From an uncultured Bacilli bacterium (GTDB lineage Bacteria; Bacillota_I; Bacilli_A; RF39; UBA660): a DNA stretch of 17,473 bases. The notes below the pieces were generated by a model. The model was not told the origin of the DNA. It did not search any database and saw nothing but the letters and a program-made list of their open reading frames with translations. How positions within the stretch are numbered: position 1 is the first letter of the stretch; the number at the start of each line of letters is the position of its first letter. Of this stretch, positions 8,530 to 14,502 are shown in pieces. Made by a program: the position numbers and the translations under genes. The stretch lies in contig CAOWNX010000004.1 in assembly GCA_948552115.1 (NCBI GenBank), forward strand, positions 1 through 17,473, read 5' to 3'.

Positions 8530-9453
8530 TTAATTCCTTTCTATCACCCGTAACTTTGCACTCTTACTGCGACGATTTTCCATGAGTTCTTCTTCACTTG
8601 GCTCAATCGGTTTACGAGTAATTAACTTTATTTTTGGCATATATTCTTTTGGTATTTCAGGTATTCCTTTTACCATTGGGTCCACTTCACTAAACTTTCG
8701 TAATATTTGTTTTACGATACGATCTTCCAAAGAATGGAAAGTAATCACACAAAGTCTTCCACCTGGCTTTAACAAAGATATCGCTTCTGGTAAAACACGT
8801 TCTAACACAACAAGTTCTTGATTCACTTCAATACGAATCGCTTGAAAAATATTTCGTTCTGGATGTGTTTTATAAAAATAATTTGCTCCCACTGCTTCTC
8901 GAATACAAGAAACCAATTCATTCGTATACACAAAAGATTTTGTCTTTCTTTGTTCCACAATTTTCTTGGCAATCAACTTACTACGTGACTCTTCTCCATA
9001 TCGAAAAAAGATATCACATAATGCCTCATAAGAATAAGTTTGCAATAATTTCTTGGCATCAAACGGCTTACTTTGATCCATCCGCATATCCATGACTTCT
9101 TCTCTCATAAAAGAAAAACCCCGTTTTTCTTCATCAATTTGAGGACTAGAAACTCCCAAATCAAATAAAATACCATCGACAGAAGAAATTCCAAGATGTT
9201 CCAGTTCTTCCTTCATTGTAACAAAATTAGCATGAATTAAAGTAAAATTTGTTCCAATTTCGGATAAACGTTTCAAAGAATAAGAAATTGCTTCCTCATC
9301 TTGATCAAATGCATACAAATGCCCCTTTGAAACATGTTTTAGAATTTCACTAGAATGCCCACCATAACCTAGGGTAGCATCCACATAAATTCCATCGGAC
9401 TTCAAATTCAAATACTGAAGAGCTTCGTTCTTTAAAACGGAATAGTGTTTCAT
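8530..9453 (-). CDS. rsmH: 16S rRNA (cytosine(1402)-N4)-methyltransferase RsmH (MraW)
   Basis: The 307-residue length is normal for the family. The SAM-binding motif DATLGYGGH is at 25-33. FDLGVSSPQ at 97-105, RFGEE-like RYGEESR near 151-157, the ERNIFQAIRIEVN block near 199-211, FHSLEDR at 239-245 and the terminal RSKSAKLRVIER are all diagnostic of RsmH. It N4-methylates C1402 of 16S rRNA in the ribosomal P site. The start ATG overlaps the mraZ stop as ATGA with no strong ribosome binding site of its own, so it is probably translated by coupling from mraZ. The gene is transcribed from the MraZ-controlled promoter. Confidence 0.97.
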   Translation of the reverse strand: MKHYSVLKNEALQYLNLKSDGIYVDATLGYGGHSSEILKHVSKGHLYAFDQDEEAISYSLKRLSEIGTNFTLIHANFVTMKEELEHLGISSVDGILFDLGVSSPQIDEEKRGFSFMREEVMDMRMDQSKPFDAKKLLQTYSYEALCDIFFRYGEESRSKLIAKKIVEQRKTKSFVYTNELVSCIREAVGANYFYKTHPERNIFQAIRIEVNQELVVLERVLPEAISLLKPGGRLCVITFHSLEDRIVKQILRKFSEVDPMVKGIPEIPKEYMPKIKLITRKPIEPSEEELMENRRSKSAKLRVIERN

Positions 9454-9860
9454 AAATTCACATCCATAAATAAGTTTTCGGCGATATCAGAAAGATTCTC
9501 CTCCATCTGTTTTAAATTTGCTTCCCATTCCACTTGATTCCATATTTCAATACGATCGTTAGTTAAATCGGCGTAACGAACGAGGGGGGAGGTTATGCAA
9601 GTTCTACCTTGTTGATCGAACTCGCAGAAAGTAGCACCAGAGAAGAAAGAACGGATAAACGTTCTGGCATCTTTTTTCGTAAAAGGTAGAGTTTCCAATT
9701 TACTTACTAATTTATTCCAATCTTCTAAAGAATAAACATATAAGCACTTTTCAATACCGCGGGCAATGATAAATTTGTCTTTGAGTTCTGTACGAAACTT
9801 ACTTGGTAAAACAATTCGTCCTTTCTCATCAATGTTATGATGATATTCTCCCAAAAACAT
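9450..9860 (-). CDS. mraZ: Transcriptional regulator MraZ, slightly shortened
   Basis: MraZ is a ring-forming DNA-binding protein with two tandem AbrB-like halves; it represses or tunes its own dcw operon. The protein opens with the family start MFLGEYHHNIDEKGRI. The DEKGR motif at 11-15 and the second-half DQQGR motif at 82-86 are present, as is SGATFCEFD. I place the start at 9860, because an in-frame extension to 9965 would precede the conserved MFLGE, cross the promoter and operator, and lack a ribosome binding site. The Shine-Dalgarno GGGGGA is four bases upstream and is itself part of the fourth operator repeat. Length is 136 residues against about 143 in B. subtilis. The loss is between YADLTND and RIEIW, where relatives have an extra hydrophobic strand of about 7-8 residues. 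Confidence 0.95.
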   Translation of the reverse strand: MFLGEYHHNIDEKGRIVLPSKFRTELKDKFIIARGIEKCLYVYSLEDWNKLVSKLETLPFTKKDARTFIRSFFSGATFCEFDQQGRTCITSPLVRYADLTNDRIEIWNQVEWEANLKQMEENLSDIAENLFMDVNL

Positions 9861-9865
9861 TTTAT

Positions 9866-9905
9866 CCCCCACTTTCTTCCACCATGTACCACTATCTACC
9901 ACTAT
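9866..9905 (-). promoter_or_regulatory. MraZ operator: four decamer repeats upstream of mraZ
   Basis: On the minus strand, four direct repeats follow one another with an exact 10-bp period: 9905-9896 (ATAGTGGTAG), 9895-9886 (ending TAC), 9885-9876 (ATGGTGGAAG) and 9875-9866 (starting AAAGTGG). All share GTGG at the same place. Known MraZ sites are TGGG-type repeats every 10 bp in E. coli and AAAGTG-type repeats in mycoplasmas. The array starts at the -10 box and runs to the ribosome binding site, a position suited to autorepression. Confidence 0.85.
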
Positions 9906-9932
9906 GTTACACGAATTCATTAGAAATGTAAA
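9904..9932 (-). promoter_or_regulatory. Promoter of the mraZ-rsmH-ftsL-pbp operon
   Basis: On the minus strand, TTTACA (9932-9927) and TAACAT (9909-9904) are 17 bases apart. The -10 overlaps the first base pairs of the MraZ repeat array and the -35 lies in an inverted repeat. The start site would fall near 9897, within the repeats. Confidence 0.65.
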
Positions 9933-9973
9933 GCATTTCGGGAATATTTTTTGCTTTTTTTTCATGCTTTACA
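9923..9973. repeat. Inverted repeats between the divergent mraZ and murC promoters
   Basis: TGTAAAGCAT (9927-9936) and ATGCTTTACA (9964-9973) are a perfect 10-bp inverted repeat with a 27-base spacer. The left arm is also the middle of a smaller palindrome, GAAATG-N5-CATTTC (9923-9939). The left arm contains the mraZ -35 hexamer. A dimeric regulator or mere chance are both possible. Confidence 0.55.
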
Positions 9974-9989
9974 ATACTTAGAAAAGAAC

Positions 9990-10018
9990 TTTACGTTTAT
10001 TTTCACATAAGTTATAAT
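9990..10018 (+). promoter_or_regulatory. Sigma-A-type promoter of murC
   Basis: TTTACG (9990-9995) and a perfect TATAAT (10013-10018) are 17 bases apart. The start site would be near 10025, followed by a GAGG ribosome binding site at 10031-10034 and the ATG at 10042. Confidence 0.7.
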
Positions 10019-10041
10019 AAAATCAGAAACGAGGTATTTTT

Positions 10042-11427
10042 ATGACTTATTTAGAATCCATTCAAAAATACAAAAACATTCACATGATTGGAATCGGTGG
10101 TGTCAGCATGAGTGGTCTTGCAGAACATATAACCCACTATGGCTTTCATGTATCTGGAAGTGATCAATCAGAATCAAAAAATACGAAACACTTAAAAGAG
10201 CTTGGCCTAAACATTACCATCGGTTCCAATATAGAAAATATCAAAAATGCTGATTTAATCGTTTACACAGCAGCCATTCCTGAAAATGATATCGAATTAC
10301 TAGAAGCCAAAAAACAGAACAAACCTAGAATGGAACGTTCCGAATTTTTAGGGCTTATCACCCAATGTTATAAAGAATGTATTTGCATTAGTGGAACCCA
10401 TGGAAAAACAACTACTACTTCGATGATTGCCACTTGTTTTCTAGAAGCCAAAAAAGACCCAACTATCGAAGTTGGAGCAGACTTGAAAATAATAAATGGA
10501 AATAATCGAACCGGAAACAGCGATTACTTTATTTTAGAAGCTTGTGAATTTGTTGATTCATTTTTAAAGTTTTATCCAAAAACCGAAATTATTCTAAATA
10601 TTGATGACGATCACTTAGATTATTTCAAAACCATTGAAAATACAAAAAAATCATTTCAAAAATTTATCAAACGACTTCCAAATGATGGTTTCGTTATTGC
10701 TAATATCGACGATGATAACACCAAAGAAATTCTTGATGGTGCCCCGAATTTAATTACTTATGGAGTAAAAGAAAAAGCAGACTTTACAGCTCACAATATT
10801 CAAACAGATTCCTATGGTTACCCAACATTTATAGTTTATAAAAATAACAAATTCTATGAAGAGTTTTCTTTAAATGTATTAGGAATACATAATGTATACA
10901 ACGCCTTAGCTTGCATTGCCACTTGTGACTTTTATGAAATTTCAAAAAAAGATATCAAAAATGGTCTTTTAAAATTCACAGGTGCAAAAAGAAGATTTGA
11001 AAAAATTGGAGTTTTTAAAGATATTCCAGTATTTGATGACTATGCACATCACCCAACCGAAATGAAAACAACCCTACAAAGTGCCAAAAGCATACCACAT
11101 CAAAAAACATGGGCAATCTTTGAACCTCACACCTACTCTAGAACCGTAGAACATTTACAGGAATTTGCAGAAGTACTTGCAAACTTCGATTATGTTCTAC
11201 TTGCTGAAGTCTATGCTGCAAGAGAAGAAAACACAACAGGCATCTCTTCCAAAGATTTAGCAAATTTAATTCAAGAAAAAAATAAAAACTGCTTCTTTTT
11301 TCCAAATTACCAAGAAATCATAGACTACTTAAAACAAAACGTTCAAAAGGGAGATATCATTATAACCATTGGAGCAGGAACCATCAATCAAGTTGGTTAC
11401 CAATTAATACAAGAAAAAAAAGATTAG
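10042..11427 (+). CDS. murC: UDP-N-acetylmuramate--L-alanine ligase MurC
   Basis: This cytoplasmic ATP-dependent ligase adds L-alanine to UDP-MurNAc, the first amino acid of the peptidoglycan stem. The 461-residue protein has the N-terminal nucleotide-sugar domain (MIGIGGVSMSGLAEH, 15-29, and GSDQSES), the central ATPase domain with the Mur ligase P-loop GTHGKTTTT at 118-126, an EACE motif near 166, DDHLDYF near 189-195, GAKRRFE at 314-320 and DDYAHHPTE at 332-340, and a C-terminal domain with EPHTYSRT. The length and every core motif are normal. It stands alone as a single-gene unit divergent from mraZ and ends in a bidirectional terminator shared with the convergent ABC gene. In B. subtilis murC is also outside the dcw cluster, but here it sits immediately beside it. 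Confidence 0.97.
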   Translation: MTYLESIQKYKNIHMIGIGGVSMSGLAEHITHYGFHVSGSDQSESKNTKHLKELGLNITIGSNIENIKNADLIVYTAAIPENDIELLEAKKQNKPRMERSEFLGLITQCYKECICISGTHGKTTTTSMIATCFLEAKKDPTIEVGADLKIINGNNRTGNSDYFILEACEFVDSFLKFYPKTEIILNIDDDHLDYFKTIENTKKSFQKFIKRLPNDGFVIANIDDDNTKEILDGAPNLITYGVKEKADFTAHNIQTDSYGYPTFIVYKNNKFYEEFSLNVLGIHNVYNALACIATCDFYEISKKDIKNGLLKFTGAKRRFEKIGVFKDIPVFDDYAHHPTEMKTTLQSAKSIPHQKTWAIFEPHTYSRTVEHLQEFAEVLANFDYVLLAEVYAAREENTTGISSKDLANLIQEKNKNCFFFPNYQEIIDYLKQNVQKGDIIITIGAGTINQVGYQLIQEKKD

Positions 11428-11458
11428 TACACTTCATACACTTGCACTAATCTTTTTT
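11416..11458. terminator. Bidirectional Rho-independent terminator between murC and the ABC gene
   Basis: AAAAAAGATTAGT (11416-11428) pairs with ACTAATCTTTTTT (11446-11458) in a 13-bp stem with a 17-base loop. A-rich and T-rich ends give a U tract in either direction. The 5' arm includes the murC TAG stop and the 3' arm reaches the TAA stop of the convergent gene. Confidence 0.85.
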
Positions 11459-13112
11459 ATTTTACCTTCTTTACACGTCCCCGCTCTACCTCAAACACAA
11501 GATCTGAAATATCCGCAATATCTTCATTCGCAGAAAATACCAAAATTGTCTTCTTACCATGTAATGATACTAAAATACTTTTAATAAAATCTTTATCATT
11601 GCTACTTAAATAATTTGGAAATTCATACAAAATTAAGATTTCACTATTCATGAGTAACAATCGAGCAAGTCCAAGTAAGTACTGTTCTCTTTTCGGCAGT
11701 TCATTTGCTTCCGTCCGAAGTCCATTTTTTAATCCTAAAATGGTATCATAAATTCCAACTTCTTTTAAAACCGAAACAATCCGTTCCTTTTTTGAATCAA
11801 TTAACTTCATATTTTGCAAAATAGACCCATGATAAAAAAATGGTTTTGTCGTTAAATAATTCAAATTCTTGCGAAATACTTTCGCATTATAATCTTGAAT
11901 TTTAATCTTATCCATATATATATTCCCAGAATTAGCTATAATAATTCTTCGAAGCAAATAAAATATGGTTCTCTTGCCACTACTTCGTGCCCCATGAAAT
12001 AAAACGGTTTGATTACTTGGAATATGAAAGCTGACATGTTTCAAATCATTTAGTTCAATATCTGTTTCCAAAGAAGCATCAAAATTAACATTTAAAAAAT
12101 CTAATTCTCCAGAAATATCATCCTTATTGACATTTCCAAAAACAATGCCTTCTTTTTCATCAAAATTCAAAATAATATTAACGCGATTACAAGTAACATA
12201 AGCATTTTTTAACTCTGTTAAAATTCCCATAAAATCTTTACTATTTGTTACACTATCCGTTAAATAAGAAACCACAATCAAATACACTGTCAACGTTAAA
12301 TTACCATGACTAAGCAAATAGATTAAAACCAAAGTAATTCCATAAATAACGGTTTTATAATAACCAAAAAAACTATTTTCCAATAATGAATTTGCCATAT
12401 TCTTCTTCTGTTGCTTTTGCATAAAATTTTCATTTTTACGAGCAAACTCTTTTTCCATTTTCTTTGTCAAATCATAAGAATCAATCATATTTTTAGAAGC
12501 TAAGATTTCTGAGAATGTCTCAAATTCCTCATCAATAGCTTCCTTCACATTTTTAACCGATAAACTAATTTTCGTATTAATCCAATTTAAAATTCGATAA
12601 TTAATAAGAATCACAAGTAACACCACAAAACCAATGGATACGGAAACAGAAAATACATAACAAAGAGTTAAAATTGTAGAAAGTAAATAACGAAATCGAG
12701 AACAAATTTGATCACTAAATTTCGCAGTTTCATAAGCATCACTATGAAAAATATTAATTAATTTTTCTTTAGAAATCGTTTCAAAATTTTTTTCTTTTCC
12801 ATGAATAATTTTATGAAAAATACGATTTTGCAACCGTTTATAAATATCTCCAATTAAAGAATACATATTTTGATAATTCAGTATCCAAGAAAATTGACGT
12901 AGCAAAATAAAAATTAAAGCTAAAGTTAAACAGAAAAGTGCCATTTGTATATTACCATCTGCCAAACTTGTCGTAACTTTAGCCACATACATTGATTCAC
13001 AAACCAAACAAATACTAACTACAATTACCGTTGCAAATTGAAAAAACCATACCGCCTTATTTGGCTTACAAAGGCGATACCACTCTTGAAACATACGAAT
13101 ATTTTCTTTCAC
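11457..13112 (-). CDS. ABC exporter-like half transporter with degenerate ATPase motifs
   Basis: The 551-residue protein has the exporter layout: a membrane domain with about six helices (about 22-44, 56-78, 141-157, 158-174, 252-268, 272-290) and a C-terminal nucleotide-binding fold from about 335. The ATPase motifs are altered. Walker A reads GARSSGKRT (374-382), with R381 at the first S/T position. The Q-loop Gln is T422. LSGGQ is replaced by LPKRE (472-476). Walker B reads ILILYEF, with Y496 for Asp though E497 remains. The switch His is A528. ATP hydrolysis by a homodimer looks unlikely; it might pair with an active half encoded elsewhere or act in a non-transport role. The frame is intact, and a GAGGAG ribosome binding site sits just before the GTG start at 13112, with a clear promoter, so it appears expressed. 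Substrate unknown. It is convergent with murC. Confidence 0.85.
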   Translation of the reverse strand: MKENIRMFQEWYRLCKPNKAVWFFQFATVIVVSICLVCESMYVAKVTTSLADGNIQMALFCLTLALIFILLRQFSWILNYQNMYSLIGDIYKRLQNRIFHKIIHGKEKNFETISKEKLINIFHSDAYETAKFSDQICSRFRYLLSTILTLCYVFSVSVSIGFVVLLVILINYRILNWINTKISLSVKNVKEAIDEEFETFSEILASKNMIDSYDLTKKMEKEFARKNENFMQKQQKKNMANSLLENSFFGYYKTVIYGITLVLIYLLSHGNLTLTVYLIVVSYLTDSVTNSKDFMGILTELKNAYVTCNRVNIILNFDEKEGIVFGNVNKDDISGELDFLNVNFDASLETDIELNDLKHVSFHIPSNQTVLFHGARSSGKRTIFYLLRRIIIANSGNIYMDKIKIQDYNAKVFRKNLNYLTTKPFFYHGSILQNMKLIDSKKERIVSVLKEVGIYDTILGLKNGLRTEANELPKREQYLLGLARLLLMNSEILILYEFPNYLSSNDKDFIKSILVSLHGKKTILVFSANEDIADISDLVFEVERGRVKKVK

Positions 13113-13135
13113 AAAAACTCCTCTATTCTAAAAAG

Positions 13136-13164
13136 AGTATAACAGAAAAAAAACATGGAAGCAA
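13136..13164 (-). promoter_or_regulatory. Promoter of the degenerate ABC gene
   Basis: On the minus strand, TTGCTT (13164-13159) and TATACT (13141-13136) are 17 bases apart, about 25 bases upstream of the GTG start and just after the end of the decayed gene remnant. Confidence 0.7.
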
Positions 13165-13190
13165 TTCTCTAAAATTTTAAAATTAATAAA

Positions 13191-13576
13191 TTATTTGTCC
13201 AACATCATTGGTGTTGTAATCTCATCATCATTACATTTCACCATTCTTTCAACATTTCTTTTGTAAATCCTTTTACTTCGGGATAACTAGCTTTCATAAA
13301 ATCTGATGTTTTTCATATTCACAATAATAATCAGATTAAAATTCATTACACTTCTAGTAAAATCATTGTTTATCCTTAATCCCCAATTCTTATAATCCCT
13401 TGCCCCTTTATCACAATTGCATATCCACTTGTCTTACTCAGAAATGTAGTGGTACTATTTCCATTTATCGTAAGTCCTATCAAAAAAAATCCATATTTTT
13501 TTCCATAACTTCAAACTCATAATATCTAATATTCCACAAAACAAATACAAAAAGAAATAATAATTCTTTTATTCAT
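13191..13576 (-). pseudogene. Decayed gene remnant, function unknown
   Basis: The stretch between efp and the ABC gene has no long open frame, but protein-like pieces continue through several stops and frameshifts on the minus strand. A good start survives: AAAGGAG (13593-13587), ten bases, then ATG (13576). It opens MNKRIIISFCICFVEY before a TAG at 13526-13528. The same frame reopens after more stops and reads on to TSGYAIVIKGQGIIRIGD and a TAA at 13376-13378. Further on, pieces such as YPEVKGFTKEMLKEW and, after one more shift, KCNDDEITTPMMLDK run to a TAA at 13191-13193. The signal-peptide-like start suggests a former exported or membrane protein. I do not recognise the family. It could also be unrelated intergenic sequence, but the coding-like pieces argue for decay. 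Confidence 0.55.
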
Positions 13577-13580
13577 AGAA

Positions 13581-13614
13581 AAAGAACTCCTTTATTCTAT
13601 TTTAGAAGTTCTTT
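13581..13614 (-). other. Hairpin enclosing the ribosome binding site of the decayed gene
   Basis: AAAGAACT (13581-13588) and AGTTCTTT (13607-13614) form a perfect 8-bp stem with an 18-base loop. On the minus strand the AAAGGAG ribosome binding site falls at the loop-stem boundary and a T-rich run follows the stem. It could be a second terminator behind efp or a structure limiting translation of the remnant. Confidence 0.45.
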
Positions 13615-13642
13615 CTTAAAAATATTGCTTTTTAACACAAAC

Positions 13643-13665
13643 AAAAAAGAATAGAATACCTATTC
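13643..13665 (-). terminator. Rho-independent terminator of rpmG-efp
   Basis: On the minus strand GAATAG (13665-13660), a five-base loop and CTATTC (13654-13649) form a 6-bp stem followed by six T (13648-13643). It begins two bases after the efp stop codon. The stem is AU-rich and so moderately strong. Confidence 0.7.
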
Positions 13666-13666
13666 C

Positions 13667-14227
13667 TTAAGCTCTTCCAGAGTACTTTCCATCACTTGTT
13701 GAAATGACAATTTTTTCTCCTTGATTAATAAACAAAGGGACCTTTACCACATAACCCGTTTCAATCGTTGCATCCTTCATTGCATTATTGGTTGTGTTTC
13801 CTTTCACAGCAGGTTCTGTTTCAACAACCTCATATTCTATTTTTTCAGGTAATGTAACTCCTAAAATTTCTCCTTCATATTGATCAATCTGAATTTCCAT
13901 TCCTTCTTTTAAAAATTTCGATTCCGTTTCCAACTTTGATGAAGGAACTTCCAATTGCTCATAAGTTTCTGTATTCATAAATACATAATTTGCACCATCT
14001 GCATATAAAAATTGCATTGGCATTTTATCCACATGAGCACGTTCAATTTTAATATTTGTATTATAAGTATTTTCTACAATACTCCCCGTTCTCAAATTTC
14101 TTAACTTAATTTTAATAAAAGGACTTCCTTTTCCTGGTTTTACATGTTGAAATTCCTGAATCAAACAAAGATTTCCATCAACAATAACAGTCATTCCATT
14201 TTTAATATCATTAATATTGATAAGCAT
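13667..14227 (-). CDS. efp: Translation elongation factor P
   Basis: EF-P binds stalled ribosomes between the P and E sites and promotes peptide bond formation at polyproline stretches. The 186-residue protein has the usual three beta domains: a KOW-like domain (about 1-62) with the loop HVKPGKGSPF, and two OB domains (about 66-126 and 130-186) ending in the typical HGYVVKVPLFI-like segment and DGKYSGR. K33 at the tip of the PGKG loop is the position that carries the modification in other bacteria (5-aminopentanol in B. subtilis, beta-lysine in E. coli); the modifying enzymes are not in this window. The ATG is 17 bases after the rpmG stop with only a weak GAGTG-type ribosome binding site, so expression probably depends on rpmG transcription. 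A terminator follows at once. Confidence 0.97.
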   Translation of the reverse strand: MLININDIKNGMTVIVDGNLCLIQEFQHVKPGKGSPFIKIKLRNLRTGSIVENTYNTNIKIERAHVDKMPMQFLYADGANYVFMNTETYEQLEVPSSKLETESKFLKEGMEIQIDQYEGEILGVTLPEKIEYEVVETEPAVKGNTTNNAMKDATIETGYVVKVPLFINQGEKIVISTSDGKYSGRA

Positions 14228-14244
14228 AAGTCACACTCACTCTC

Positions 14245-14418
14245 TTATTTCGCTAATTTCGTTTCTTTAAACGCAGTTACTTGCTTACAAGTAGGACAAT
14301 ATTTTTTTAACTCCAATTTATCAGTTGTATTCTTTTTATTTTTTGAAGTAGGACGAAGTTGTCTTCCACATCTACTACATTTTAAACCAACAAATTGTCT
14401 ATTTTCATTTTTTGCCAT
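14245..14418 (-). CDS. rpmG: 50S ribosomal protein L33, zinc-ribbon type
   Basis: This is a small 57-residue protein of the large ribosomal subunit. It has the L33 core LKCSRCG with C14 and C17, then KNKKNTTDKLELKKYCP and C41/C44 of CPTCK, followed by FKETK. The four cysteines mark the zinc-binding form, often alternated with a zinc-free paralogue during zinc shortage. It is longer than the common 49 residues, with extra residues at the N-terminus and in the middle. The ATG has a near-perfect AAGGAGG ribosome binding site seven bases upstream and a strong promoter directly ahead, so the rpmG-efp pair should be well expressed. The gene is too short for many gene callers but is unambiguous. Confidence 0.95.
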   Translation of the reverse strand: MAKNENRQFVGLKCSRCGRQLRPTSKNKKNTTDKLELKKYCPTCKQVTAFKETKLAK

Positions 14419-14447
14419 TTTCTTGCCTCCTTTTAAAATCCATATGT

Positions 14448-14475
14448 ATTATACCAAAAAAACTTGCATTTTCAA
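14448..14475 (-). promoter_or_regulatory. Strong promoter of rpmG-efp
   Basis: On the minus strand, TTGAAA (14475-14470) and a perfect TATAAT (14453-14448) are 16 bases apart, with a TGG just before the -10 (extended -10). It lies between the PBP stop and the rpmG start. Confidence 0.75.
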
Positions 14476-14502
14476 AGAAAAACAAAGCTCCCAAAAAGAA
14501 TT

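Noticed and set aside
9861..9965. In-frame 35-residue N-terminal extension of mraZ to an ATG at 9965
   Set aside because: It would precede the conserved MFLGEY start, would run through the promoter and operator repeats, and has no ribosome binding site.
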